From: Cordilura impudica
Lineage: Eukaryota; Arthropoda; Insecta; Diptera; Scathophagidae
NCBI GenBank assembly: GCA_963682025.1
Contig: OY821519.1
Coordinates: forward strand, 197,130,920-197,194,919
Length of the DNA stretch: 64,000 bases
Direction of reading: 5' to 3'
Positions within the stretch are counted from its first letter, which is position 1. Each line of letters begins with the position of its first letter. Positions 33,425 through 45,190 of this stretch are shown here, piece by piece. Made by a program: the position numbers and the translations under genes. The notes under the pieces were generated by a model. That model saw only the letters and a program-made list of their open reading frames with translations. It was not told where the DNA came from and did no database searches.

Positions 33425-34239
33425 GTCACCTAAAATACAAAAGGCCGTAACTAACAAAAAGTTAAAAATTGACTTTTTGTATTGTAGTTACGGCCTTTTA
33501 CGTAAAAACTGCTATTTTACCATAAATTTGTTTACGTAAAAAAATCCATCTTTATTTTTCAGCCAGATTCTAAAATTTGGGTATTAAGTTTAAAGTAATT
33601 TTTGTTTTATGATGTTTTTTGCTTCTCCTGTAAAAATAAAAATATTAGTTAGGGCCTTTTACATTTTAGGTGTAATACTTAGAAAAATATGTTTTTATAT
33701 AGCGTTCTGACTATTTTTCTGAGACTAAATTGATATTTTCTGAAATTCAATTCATATTTTCTGAAGTAAATTTAATAATTTTTGAAATACATTTGATGTT
33801 TTCTAAAATACATTTGATATTTTCTGAAATACATTTGATAATTTCAGAAATAAATTTTATGTTTTGAAATACATTTGATGTTTTCTGAAATACATCAGAT
33901 AATTGCTGAAATACATTTGATGTGTTCTGAAATACATTTAAAATTTTCTGAAATACATTTGATGATTTTTGAAATACATTTGATAATTTCTGAATCTCAA
34001 TTGATATTTTCTGAAGTTCAATTAATATTTTTTGAAATACAAATGATACTTTCTGAAAATCAATTGATACTTTCTGAAATTCAATTGATGTTTTCTGAAA
34101 TTCAACTGATACTTTCTGAAATACAATTGATACTTGCTAAAAATCAATTAATGTTTTCTGAAACAAATTGATACTTTCTGAAATTCAACTGATGTTTTCT
34201 GAAATACAATGGGAAAAGGTGTAGTAATTAAAAAAACAC

Positions 34240-34456
34240 CTAAGTTTATTTTTGACTTCTTCAAAGTTTTCCGAGTATACATACAATTGAATATTAAAAA
34301 TTAACGAAAAAGATTTGTGATTTTGCTAAACAGACAGCGATCTCGCAGAACCGCCGATGCACCAATACACTTACATATACCACACACCGATTTTCCCTTA
34401 CGCTGTTTTTGTGATTGTATTGTGAAATTGAATTTTTCTACTCCCTGAGCGCATGG
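34240..34456. repeat. Segment shared with 62.84-63.06 kb
   Basis: The block from AACGAAAAAGATTTGTGATT through CAATACACTTACATATACCA to the end GCGCATGGATGTTTAC matches 62894-63060 and, in its last part, the reverse complement of 53955-54020. It follows a foldback right arm at both main locations and probably belongs to the same larger element. Confidence 0.6.
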
Positions 34457-34464
34457 ATGTTTAC

Positions 34465-35626
34465 TAGGGTGGCCTTTATTAAAAAAAAGTGTTCAAACTG
34501 TCGGTCTCACCCCTACAAATATGCGAATAGAAAAAAAACTGAGAAATACAAAGTTTTGGGCCAATCAAAAAACGTTTAGTAGTGGGGGAGCAAAGCGTTT
34601 GAAAATTTCAAGTGTTTTTATATGGGGAAAATATGATTTTTTTTTTCAGATTTTACGAAAATTTCGTTCTACAATTTAACTTTTCCGACAAGCTGTTATA
34701 TAATTCGAGATCAGTATTAAATTATCCTTTCAAGAGGCTATAACATTTCAAAATCGAACAAATATTCGCCAAGAAATAGCAAATGCCCCAGACCACTTTT
34801 GTGCCAAAAAAAAAACTAGGTCATGAAATTTGATGATGAATTTTTTAAGTAAATCCCTCCGCCAGAATTTTTTTGACAAGGATTTTATTTTTGCGGATTT
34901 CGAGAAAAATTGGATTTTTGTGAAATATTCTGTAAATGTACTCTTTCTAAATACTTTGTATCAAAAATTCATCACTTTTCTACTTTTAAATGTTATGTTT
35001 TATCTTAATAGCCTAGTGTTTCGGAAAAAAATAATATGACTTCATTAACCCTTTTGGAATTGGGGTCACATATGACCCCAAGCTAATAAAAGACAATTTA
35101 TTCAAAAAATCCAAATATTTTGGAAGTGCTGCCCAATTTTTAGATGCGACGCTTAAAATATAATAACCAAATGCGTGGAAGTTTCGTTCCAAAAATTTTG
35201 GATAAAGCCGAGAACGTTAGCCCATTATTTGCCAAGGCCAGCTTTGGATTTTAAGATATTTTTAAATAAAAGTGATCTAAAACGAGTTTTTCTATTAAAC
35301 TCGTTGATACCACTATTTGGAATTTAAGAAAAATAATTCGGTTAATTTTTATTTATTTAACAGTGGTCCTGAAATCGAAATTATCTATTGTGATATATCT
35401 CTGGTGCAATTTCTGCTTATTGCTCGCGAATATAAATTAAAACAACTTTTAACCAATTTTGTTAAAAATATCTAATAAAACCCACAAATACGAAAATTTC
35501 AAAATTATTATAAAATGTTTATTTCTTTGAATTACATTTATTAAATTTTGGTAAATGGTTTTTTTATTTGCAGATTTTAAATATTATTTAATTAATTTTT
35601 CTTTTATGCATGTAAGGGCCACCCTA
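34465..35626. mobile_element. Non-autonomous hAT-like element, TAGGGTGGCC ends
   Basis: TAGGGTGGCC at 34465 is mirrored by GGCCACCCTA ending at 35626. Flanks ATGTTTAC (34457-34464) and ATGTTTAA (35627-35634) match in 7 of 8 positions, suggesting an 8-bp target duplication as in hAT elements. The 1.16-kb interior has no transposase. TGGGGTCA-CATA-TGACCCCA at 35061-35080 is a strong hairpin. Confidence 0.55.
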
Positions 35627-35634
35627 ATGTTTAA

Positions 35635-37404
35635 ACATGAAAATATTATTTTTTCCTATATTTCTTAAAAAAAGTGCAGAAAATAGTGACTTTTTCCGCA
35701 TAAAATGTTAACGAGAGGTGCACAAGAGATTCTTAGCTACATTATTGCCAAATATAGTTAAGCGGTATCACCACGTCTGATTTAGCTGTTGAACAAAACT
35801 CATGACACCTTTTTTTGAGGGACCCACTAATGTTCAGAATCTTTTGAGGCAAATAAGAAAAATAGTAACCAACCCCGCCAACTGAGCAGAGGGTTTTAAT
35901 ACCCTTTGGTAGTAGAATCGAATCTATACTGTCAAATTCGTGTATTTTTCAAAAAGTCTTTATTTGTTGCACTGTGCTATTATAAAACAAGAATTTTTTG
36001 AGTGCCTTAATGGTCCTCATTTGATCCAATTCTCTGTTGATCCTCTTCAACCCAATGTTCTGCTAGTGTAAACAAAGAAGAATACTCTCCCAAAACTTCA
36101 ATGATGCATGCTAAGTTAGAAGAAGAAAGCATACACATGTTTCAAAAATTCATAACTACACTGTATTCTTAATCCGACCGGCTTCTGGTATTTCGGCTTT
36201 CATCAGCGATTTGTTGAACATTGTGATAATTGTTATGCTATAATTGAATAGATTGTTTCTATATAAATTTTTTTTTTTACTTAGGGTGGCCGTGAAGTGA
36301 AGTAGTTAAACTTTTTGGTCAGCTCATACTCACCTAAAGTCAGGCTTACAAGCAGTGTGGTTAGAATCAGTTTTCATACCATACAGCTTTGAGATGATGC
36401 TTTGAAGCGAACATCTTCATTTCTTAGATTTAGTTCGGATTTGTTGCTGAAATTAAAATGTTCACTGCGTAAGTTTTAAAAGATTTTATGCCTATGTTGT
36501 GAACAATAGCATACACTCTTTCCTAAGTGTGCAAACATAAATAATTTGCAATTCTAATTCTTTTCCTATTGTTGTTATTCAAATTTTAAATTAAACATAA
36601 ATTTTTAATTTGCTAAATTAAATTTAGCTCTTCTTTACAGACCATTTCATTTGCGAGTCATGGTTTCATTCCAAATAATTAGTGTCGTTATAACATTTGT
36701 CCATGAAAATAAAATCAAATTGAAAATGTTATTTATCGATTTTTTTGTTACTTAAACAACAGAGTAAAAATAATGCCGCTTTCGAATAACATTTAGCTAA
36801 ATCATATTTGATATTAATGCACAGTATTTTATCAGTACTATTTTCAAATCAAAAGGCGATTTTTGTTACAAAATGAAAAATTTTTATTTATTCTTCCAAA
36901 TAAATTTCATTCTCTTCTAATTAATCCTCCTCCGTTAAATTACACGGTTACTCTAATACTCGAAAAATGCAAAGCCCACGAAATGTAAATTAAAAAATCA
37001 GCATTTCGTTTGAGCACAGTATTATTTCTATTGAGCTGGAATCCCCTTTGTTAGTGGCCATAATAAAATATTTATTTTACATTTAGGTTCATGCACTGTC
37101 ATGGTAAAAATAATACTTTTCCATATTCTTTTGTAGTCGGGCATAAACAACATTAATGTTTTTATGATTAAAGTATAATTACAAATTGTCATTAACTGAG
37201 TGCTGGTTTATATGTTCGAAATGATTAGATTTTCATGTGCGGATACATCATCGTTGTCATCATCATCATTTCTGTGACACAGGGAGACGAATATAATAGT
37301 CAGTAAATATATATATACATACATATATAAATAAATATGAACCAGTTTATGGAAATTTTTTTGTTTGCTTATAATGATTATTTTTCTAGTTATCTCTACT
37401 TATG
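35635..37404. other. AT-rich intergenic stretch
   Basis: No gene is seen. A lone AGGGTGGCCGTGAAG near 36284 resembles the end of the preceding element. A TAYATA-rich tract lies near 37307-37335. Nothing else was recognised. Confidence 0.45.
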
Positions 37405-37412
37405 GTCTATAC

Positions 37413-40312
37413 CAGGGCTTTCCAACCTTTTTGGCTCGCGTACCCCTACTTTTGAATTTTGGCAGCCTCGTACCCCCTAACGAGTTTTTTAGTTTTTGTC
37501 AAAAAACTTCATATTTAAATATGGTTAGAAAATTAAAACAAATTATATTCTAAAGTTTAATTAATTGTATTACTTTTACTTGTATATGAAACTTAAAGTT
37601 TATAAAAAAAACAATATAAAAAAATTCAAAGCGAACAAAAACTTAAACGTTTATAATAGTAAAATGGATTTTTTTTAATATCCCTAAGAAGCTAAGAAAA
37701 AAATAACATTGTAAGGTTTATTTATATTTCATACATTAAATTCATAAAAATATAAAAACTTAGAGGTAACAAAAACTTAACAATTAATAACAATTACAAG
37801 AGTTTAGTTTTTAGTGCGATATTTGGCATTGAACCTGTGATAAAAGAATATCAATATTTGGCTCAATTTTGCTTAATTTTAGTCTCATATTAGGTTCTAA
37901 ATTCAATTTATTTCTAAATTTTGTTTTTATTGCTACCATAGATGAAAATCCAGCTTCACACAAATATGTGGATGTAAATGGTAATAATAATTTCATAGCT
38001 TCGTTGTATAACGAATTATATTCACGTTTCTGTTTTATCCAGAATGAGTATAGGTCCGTATTTTGGAAAGCCATTTTCTGCGTAGGATCGCAAGAGAGCT
38101 CAATTAATGCCTCTTGGCCTTTAAGGCACATTGTAGAATGTTGTTGTTCTAGAAATGGGTTTTTAATCCATAAGTATTCGCCATATTCTTCATTAAAATA
38201 TTGATCGAAACTGCTAATTAACATATTGCAATGTTTTACAATTGAAGTGTTAATTTGACATGAGTCTTGAATTTGTTTTTCTATTAAAAATGTTTCTAAG
38301 TTTGGCAAGGACTGATAATTATTTTGAGCTACAGTATCCACTATTAGTTTCAACTTCTTCTTCATAGCATTTATTTTTCCCTCTACAATAAACGGTGTTT
38401 TTGATGGACCTTGTAAACTCAGGTTTAAATCATTTAATCGGGTAAAAATATCCGCAAGATATGATAATTGTTGTAACCAAATATCATCCAAAAATCGTTT
38501 GTGCAACTCAAATTTTGTTTCATTTAAAAATATTTCTACTTCTGTTCTTAGTTCTATCAAACGATTTAACATTTTTCCTCTTGACAGCCATCTTACTTCA
38601 GTGTTTAAAAGTAGACTGGTGTGTGCACTATCCATATCGGCACACAGCAGACCAAACAAGCGAGAGTTAAGGGATCTAGATTTAATAAAATTAACTACCT
38701 TGACAGCATCATTAAGCACTTCTTTCAAGTCATCAGGAATTCTTTTACAAACTAATGCTTCCCGGTGTATAACACAGTGGGTAAATTTACAATCGGGAGA
38801 AACAGCCTTCACTTTTGTGATTACCCCATTGTATTTGCCTGTCGTAGCACGAGCACCGTCTGTACATAAACCAACACATCGCTTCCAGTCTAGCGTATTT
38901 TCCATCATAAAATCATTTAACTTTTTAAATATTTCATCTGATGTCGTACGAGTTGGTAGCTCTTCACAAAATAAAAAAACCTTCTTTTAACTCCGAATCA
39001 AAAATATATCGAATAAACACAAGTAATTGTGCACAATGAGCTATATCTGTGCTTTCATCAATTTGAAGGGAAAAAAAATCACTTTGTTTAACTTGGTTTA
39101 TTAACAGTTCTTTTACATTTAAAGACATGGCATTAATTCTGCGACCCACTGTTTTATTTGAAAGAGACACCGTATCCAATTTTTTGGCTTGATCTTCTCC
39201 TAACATACATTTTACGATTGCTTTTGTAGCTGGAAAAATTAACTCCTCTCCTATGGTATGTGGTTTACCGCACTTCGCAATTTGGTAAGACACTAAAAAC
39301 GATGCCTCTACAGCCTTTTTGGTAGTTCCACAGAATGTAGACAGTGTTGTTTGGCTGGTTCTCATTTCACGTTTTTTTTGCTCAAAAAAGGCTACTGGGT
39401 TATTTTCCAAACTAGAATGCTTAGTCGTAATATGTCTTTTTAATAACGATGGTTTCATGGAGTGATTAGATAGAACCTCATGACATATAACGCACTGGGG
39501 GCGTTCAGCACAACCTTCTTCAGCCAAAACACTAAATCCATATTTTATATAGTCCTCATTATATTTTCGTGTAGCCTTGAATTTTTTTGGAGCGCTGATT
39601 GGTGGAGATTCCGATCTGTTAGATTGCTTTTTTGTGGTATGGCTAGTCTGAGGATCATTGGAATCAATGCATTCTACATTTGATTCTGTATTTTTTTTAT
39701 TAACCACTTATCCATGAAAAAAATTTAAACGACCGCACTTGTTTAAAGAATGTAATCAACTAACAAAAATGAATACTTTTTGTTAGAAATGTAAATTTTA
39801 GACACACAATTCCAAAGAAACATAGTAGCCTTTATTTTAAAAATATAACGATTAAATTTGAAGATGATATTAAAAAGTTAACATATTTTAAGGATAATAT
39901 ACAAAATCGAAGCCAAATATTGTTGCGCAGAAGAAATTAAACACAATTGGGCCAGCACTTCATAGCGACAACATGTCATTCATGTTTAACAACAACAGTG
40001 TGCGGTTATCGTTTGCCGACCTAATTGTAACTAACCCCTTAGTAAAAAATATTGAAAAAAAGTGTAGCATAATGTTAGGATCCCAAAAAATATAATTACA
40101 GTAAACTTAAATAACAAATTTTTTCTTCAAGTTACAATAAATATTTGGATAAGTAAATGTATATTCATAATTAAAAAAAAAAATAACAAAAAAAATATTA
40201 TTATTTAACAAAATTAAAAAAGGTCCGAAAAAATAACTAAAAATTCGCGTACCCCCGCAGGCAGTTTCGCGTACCCCCTAGTGGTACGCGTACCATAGGT
40301 TGGTAACCGCTG
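37413..40312 (-). mobile_element. Nearly intact hAT element, 2.9 kb
   Basis: The 8-bp target duplication GTCTATAC is exact (37405-37412 and 40313-40320). The left end begins CAGGGCTTTCCAACC. The reverse complement of the right end begins CAGCGGTTACCAACC, and both ends continue with CGCGTACC-rich stretches. CAG...CTG ends and 8-bp duplications are standard for hAT. The transposase is on the minus strand (37811-39707). Confidence 0.9.
37811..39707 (-). pseudogene. hAT transposase (ZBED/SCAND3-like), one frameshift
   Basis: Two long frames join across one homopolymer. The first (39707-38964) has a BED-type finger (CVICHEVLSNHSMKPSLLK then RHITTKH), KAVEASFLVSYQIAKCGKP, SLQIDESTD (first aspartate) and ends in EGFFIL. 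The second (38908-37811) has GLCTDGARATTGKYNG (second aspartate), CVIHREALVCKRIP (zinc-site-like), NTEVRWLSRGKMLNRL and STYLCEAGFSSMVAIKTKFRN (terminal glutamate and dimerisation region). An A7 tract at 38973-38979 is one base off; with one base fewer the frame runs through FCEELPTRTTSDEIF into the second part, about 631 codons in all. The indel may be a real mutation or an assembly error. This is the best-preserved cut-and-paste gene here. The family is close to the vertebrate ZBED5 and FAM200 domesticated proteins. Confidence 0.85.
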
Positions 40313-40320
40313 GTCTATAC

Positions 40321-40620
40321 TATTGTCGCCTTTTACTCTTAGTTCATAAACAATTATTAATATAAGAGTAAAATATCTGTCATATATTTACAAAATATAC
40401 ATGCTCGGACATGTTGAGTAATACTCAGTCAAACCGAATATATTTTCACCTCATTATACATTTAGCTCCTTCAAAATTTGTCAAATTTCTAACTTAAAAT
40501 TTTTAAGGAAGGTAGTGAACATTAATTTATCTAGACCGACTCTAGGATTCGTTTTACCAGTCGACATAACAAAACAAGAATAAATAATAAATTAGTTAGT
40601 GACAGCAAATATTTTAAACT
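40321..40620. other. Short intergenic stretch, nothing recognised
   Basis: No coding or repeat signal was recognised between the hAT target site and the mariner remnant. Confidence 0.4.
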
Positions 40621-41520
40621 TCCTATCGGATGTCATTATCAAATAACCATTTGGCGATTATATCAATGTCTGATTTTGTTGAACAAACAACATCCATAAA
40701 ATTTTGGTATCGATATTTCTGCAGCAGAAACGTTAAAGATATTGCAGAGGACCAGATTATACTAAAAAACAAATTTTTTAAAGTGGTGCAAACAGTTCCA
40801 AGAATGCAATAACACGTCAAGGCAATCAAAGCATTGGTTCTGAAAAATCGTCGATGATAAATTAGAAATCTAGCTGATATTTGTTACATTTCAAAAGCAT
40901 CAGTCAACAGCATTTTAAAACTTGTCAAATCTTGTTTGGTTTTAAAAACATCAAACAAAACACAGCAATACGTGTATATGGTGGGACTTGTATCTGTGCT
41001 ACGACCTATTAACAATCGACCAATCAGGTGAAAATCATGCAAAAGTTTATGCAATACCGTAAATACCACTTCAAAGTCGATAAAAATCATGGACATACTA
41101 ATGGTTATCTGCTATTATCGTGGCGTTAAATCCTTCCGTTAAGCCAAATTGTTTGTTAACAAGGAATATTTTGTGACTGTTACGCGTTGCTCGCGTGACG
41201 CTATTCGCTTAAAGGGACAAGACTTATGGGCAGAAAAAACTTCATGTCACGCTGAATTGATTCTTATCATTTCACAGTCATTTCACAGTCACTGCAGTCA
41301 CCCCCTTAAGTACCATGTGATTTCTGACTATACAGAAAATTCAAAGGATAATGCCGGGAAACTATTTATCTTCGATTCAGTAGACAAGAGCCGAATCGCT
41401 GCACGCTTTGAAGGTCATGCCGGAAATCGATTTCCACAATCTTTTCGAAGATTAAAGACAACGTGGGTATAAAAGTATTCGATGGTAGGGGCATTTATGT
41501 TAATTCAGTAACTTGATTTG
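40620..41520 (+). pseudogene. mariner-like transposase remnant
   Basis: The best block is VNKEYFVTVTRCSRDAIR then LKGQDLWAEKTSCH (41152-41250), which matches the VNKEYYLEVLRRLRDAIR..RPDLW stretch of mariner transposases before the second aspartate. Upstream, RNLADICYISKASVNSIL (near 40864-40918) fits the helix-turn-helix. Downstream, DSVDKSRIAARFEGH, FPQSFRRLKTTW and, in another frame, DGRGIYV fit the C-terminal end. Stops and frameshifts are frequent and the HHDNAPAH box is lost. The terminal repeats were not identified. Confidence 0.6.
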
Positions 41521-41574
41521 AAAGAGTAAATAAAGATATTTGAATTTATATCAAAAGTAAGCTCAAAATTTGAA

Positions 41575-41665
41575 CACAGTCGTAAGATATATTTGAGTAA
41601 AAATCGGGAAGCTGCTTTTTATGGGGACTGTGAATAACATTGATTCCACACTCTTTATTTTTGGA
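41575..41665 (-). mobile_element. H1 Helentron-like repeat, tiny diverged fragment
   Basis: TTTGAGTAAAAATCGGGAAGC and TATGGGGACTGTGA resemble the middle of H1. Assignment is weak because of its small size. Confidence 0.3.
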
Positions 41666-42074
41666 GTGATGAGTAACGAATATATCGAACACTCATAAAT
41701 CTGAAAGTGATCACGAAGCACAAAACTGCAAAAGGTGATTGCCAAAACATTCTAAATAATTACACGAGCTGTTGATTTTAAATCAATCAAACCATGTGCT
41801 TCTTGTTTTGTCAATGATTTTAATCATCGTCCGTTTTCATACCAATCGTTCCGGATGTTTGTTCGTTCGACTCAGCAACGATAATTTTGATGATGTATAC
41901 ATCATTAAAGACGAAAGCCACGTTTATTTATGAATCTAGCTCGGCTTTAATATTTATTGGACTGAAACCTTGCAAACGCAAGTATTGCATTACATATCGC
42001 CGACCAAATTTTTCAATGTTTACAAATTCACTGAGTTCGTTAATTTTCGATCAGAAAAATAAAATACTAAACAA

Positions 42075-42745
42075 TTTTTGCGATTTTAAATTTTGGCGAT
42101 TTTTGATTTTTGGCGATTCTCGGTTTCGGCGATTTTAGATTCTGGCAATTCTTTTTTTTGCTATTTTTGATTTTGGCGATTTTTGTTTTTTGTGATTTTT
42201 TTTATTGACGATTTTTGATTTTAGCGATTTTTTAATTTTATCGATTTTTGGCTTTAGCGATTTTTGTTTTTTGTGATTTTTAATTTTGGCGTTTCTAGTT
42301 ATTCGCGATTTTCGGTTTTAGCGATTTTTGATTACGCTAATTTTGATTTTTTGCGATTTTGTTATTCGCGATTTTCTGTTCTGGAAATTTTTCCTTTTTG
42401 TGATTTTTTATTTTTGCGATTTTTGTTTTCTGCGGTTTTTGATTTTGACATTTTTTGTTTTTTTGTTGCTATTTTTGATTTTGGCGATTGCAGTTTTTGA
42501 TGATTTTTTTATATTGACGATTTTTGATTATAGCAATTTCTGAATTTTATCAATTTTTGGCTTTAGCGATTTTTGTTTTCTGTGATTTTGAATTTTGGCG
42601 TTTTTTTCGGTTTTAGCGATATTTGATTTTGGTAATTTTGGTTTTTTGCGATATTGTTATTCGCGATTTTCTGTTTTGGCAATTTTTGCTTTTTGCGATT
42701 TTATTTGCGATTTTTGATTTTGACGTTTTTTGATTTTGGTGATTC
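42075..42745. repeat. GCGATTTTTGATTTTG minisatellite
   Basis: Around 670 bp of imperfect units of about 15-17 bp, GCGATTTTTGATTTTG and variants. The short open frames rich in F, D and R across it are artefacts. Confidence 0.8.
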
Positions 42746-43130
42746 CGCCCATATTTTGCACTACTACTCATATTGGTATAAATGTAATTGTCAAAAGTTT
42801 AAAAACTGTCATTTCTATAGTACTCCATATTTTTTTGGAAAGGAGGTGTCACGCCCGCTAGTCCGATCCAGCCAATTTTTTATCGGACTACTCGCACAAA
42901 GTTACAATGCTTTCATTATCACAGTACTCCAGATATATGACATTATATATTTACTTTGTAGGGGATACCATGCTCACTGATCTGATCCACCCATCTTTTT
43001 CCGAATACTAATGTTGATATCTTATGAACTCACACTAAGTCCCAAGACTTTATCTATTATAGTGCTCTAGATATATGACTTTAAAAATGCTCTTTATATG
43101 GGAGGTGCCACGGTCCAGTGGTGTAGTCTC
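42746..43130 (-). repeat. Helitron-type 140-bp repeats, reverse orientation
   Basis: It contains GATTCCGCCCATATTTTGC, GGAGGTGTCACGCCCGCTAGT, GATCCACCCATCTTTTTCCG and GGGAGGTGCCACGG, which correspond in reverse to the internal repeats of the Helitron at 28265. No Helitron ends are visible here. Confidence 0.5.
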
Positions 43131-43334
43131 CTGCAAACAAACGTAAAAAGATACAAAACTGCATTTTTTTTATACTAAGAAGATACATGAGATGCTTACA
43201 ACGATGCAAACTGGTCCAAACTACTCATTCAGCCGCATGATGCTGGTTTTATTTAACGCTAAGTTTTGTTGAGTGATTAAATGTGAATAAAATTTTTAGT
43301 GTATTAGGAAAATACTTTCTGAGTTAATTCAGCA

Positions 43335-43640
43335 ATCTCTGTACGTCCGTCCGTCCGTCTGTGTATCCATACAAACATTTTAATCAAACTACTGGTCCCA
43401 AATATAAATATATTTTGTTGAAATTTGGTACATATCTTTCGTGAGCCATAGGACGAATGCTGTTGAAATTGGAGAAAATAGATGAATGTTCAGAGCTAGT
43501 CAACATACAAATGACTACGATGAGATCGATATAAATTGCCATAAGATCCAAATTATCATAAAAACCTCAGTCAAATAGAGTTTCTTTTTATTTAATACAT
43601 CCATTAAAGAGTATTCCAATAATAAACCCGATAGTTCAAA
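43335..43640 (+). mobile_element. H1 Helentron-like repeat, reverse fragment
   Basis: It has a GTACGTCCGTCCGTCCGTCTG tract near 43340, CATACAAACATTTTAATCAA, and the reverse body to CATCCATTAAAGAGTA. Both ends are missing. Confidence 0.65.
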
Positions 43641-43748
43641 CCCGATAGTTAAACTCTCAGCACAGAAACTTAATACTAAACTGGGAAGTCCATTAGGTCA
43701 ATGATTAAATGATAATTTAAGATGCTTTAAGCCCTCTACGTCATATAA

Positions 43749-43930
43749 CTAATCGATAAATGGAATCGATATTACTTGGGTTGAAGCCAAATTGATTGGA
43801 TATATATTTAACTTATTGTATTGAGCATCAGAGTAGTTTGTAGCGAAAAACTCAGCAATCATATCACGAATAACATTATAATCAGCTGATTTAACGCATC
43901 GATAATTCAATGCGGGAGAAACTCAGGGAT
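43749..43930 (-). pseudogene. LINE fragment upstream of the reverse transcriptase core
   Basis: The minus strand reads DYNVIRDMIAEFFATNYSD and INLASTQVISIPFID. In jockey-type LINEs the linker before the reverse transcriptase has FADFF...YS and I..P.ID just ahead of the RLKSSSVGPDG block. The fragment ends there. Similarity is modest. Confidence 0.4.
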
Positions 43931-44025
43931 TCATCTCTTGTGACTTACAAATTTGCGACGTGTTTCTGGATTTTGTTTGAAATTATTTTTTCCTTTAGTG
44001 TTTATATAGACACAAGGACGGACGG

Positions 44026-44060
44026 ATTTTTTTATTTATTTATTTATTTATTTATTTTTA
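44026..44060 (-). repeat. (TTTA)n tract, possible LINE tail
   Basis: About eight TTTA units. Because a minus-strand LINE fragment lies to the right, this may be its TAAA-type 3' tail, although a repeat B copy lies between them. Confidence 0.45.
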
Positions 44061-44342
44061 AATAATTAAAGTACAACATAACAATGGCTGAGCAAAAAAA
44101 ATAAATATTTTATAAAATAATACAGCCATTAAATGCAGTTATAAACATAATCGTTTGAGTACAAATATATCGTTAATCTTCTTTTAATAATAACAACAGC
44201 AACGGATAAATCAATGAAAGCATAGTTTCTGTTACTTTGGTGCAAATGCTACGGAATGGATCGAAATTGGTAAAATATGATATATGGAAATTCAGGTAAA
44301 TAAGTTCATAAGATCGAAGTTGTCTCGTATGAATATTTATAC

Positions 44343-44830
44343 ATACTAGCAGAGGCCAAACTCACTCGAATTCTAGAAGATTTTACTTTTTCATTCAATT
44401 TTTTATATATGTATGTATAAAATTTATGAATGTTTAATAAAATTCATTAGATTGTGAATTCTTTAATAAAATTCATGAAATTTCATTAAAAATATTTGTT
44501 GAACAGAAAGAAGATATATAACCAGGTTTGGTAATAAATAATTTAATAAGAGCCTAAAGGTATGCTAATAAATTTTAGCCAATTCACGATTCGACACAAA
44601 CGGCGTTGTATAGTTTTTTTATTTTAAGCTTAAATATGTGTTTTATGTATGTGTTAGTAGCATCTTTATATGGATTTTGCTTCAAAAAAATTTACAAGAT
44701 GGTACACATCTGTAAATATGGTGGAAATCTGCAAAAAAAAATTGTTTCCAGTGATATATTTTTTGTCAAAAATCGATTGGTAACTAAAGGTATAGATGAG
44801 CTCACAAAAAATCGCCTTGTCTATTAAAAT
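44343..44830 (-). repeat. Interspersed repeat B, diverged copy 4
   Basis: In reverse it starts near GGCGATTTTTTGTGAGCTC and ends at CTAGT. It shares TTATGTATGTGTTAGTAGCA and TTTTTTGTCAAAAAT with the other copies. An internal AT-rich block around 44410-44530 is extra. Confidence 0.45.
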
Positions 44831-44832
44831 TT

Positions 44833-45190
44833 AAAATTTTTTCAAGAAGGCATACTCAATAAATTTTACCATGAACTTAGTTGATGAAGAATGTTATGTT
44901 AAATATGATGTTTCTACTGTTCCGAGTTGGAAACTTTATTAGGGTCAAACGATTGCAATAAAGTGGGAGTTTTAATTCCGTCTTTCATCAAATATTTCGA
45001 ACATAAAATGGCAAGAATTGTTTCTAAACTGATTCAGGTATTTTGATGAAGACATTGTATTGTGAATCCCAGATTACTGATGCGTATTCAAGTATCGGCC
45101 TGATCAACGATGCGAATATAGTTTTGTTGCATAAGAATCATTAAATTCCTTTGTCCAGCGTTTTATTAAATATAAAACACCACTTAGAAA
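44833..45190 (-). pseudogene. LINE reverse transcriptase C-terminal fragment
   Basis: The minus strand gives IKRWTKEFNDSYATK, then IFASLIRPILEYASVIWDS and NVFIKIPESV, and further ELKLPLYCNRLTLIK, NSRNIIFNITFFI, VHGKIY. This is the thumb and C-terminal region of jockey/I-type LINE proteins (LVRPILEYGSVIWDP...RIESVQKQFLR). Frameshifts and stops separate the pieces. The YxDD core is not included. Confidence 0.65.

Larger units (their letters stand above)
31672..34210. mobile_element. Foldback-like element, expanded copy
   Basis: The left arm (31672-31826) is built of units based on ATTTCAGAAAATATCAAATGT. The right arm (33723-34210) is built of the reverse-complement unit, about 21 bp each. Inverted arms made of short tandem subrepeats are the hallmark of foldback elements such as Drosophila FB. 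The core seen in the two copies at 57.9 and 60.7 kb is recognisable at 31827-32010 and 33425-33722, but here it is interrupted by a minisatellite, a mini-me-like fragment and another minisatellite. Open frames in the arms (such as FSEIHLI heptads) are a by-product of the 21-bp period. Confidence 0.6.

Noticed and set aside
33875..34171. 98-codon frame of FSEIHLI heptads (also 58704-58937 and 61463-61717)
   Set aside because: The 21-bp DNA subrepeat gives a seven-residue period in any open frame. No start context, and frames differ between copies.
38499..38990. 163-codon plus-strand frame
   Set aside because: Opposite strand of the hAT transposase, which carries the recognisable RWLSRGKM and CTDGARAT motifs.
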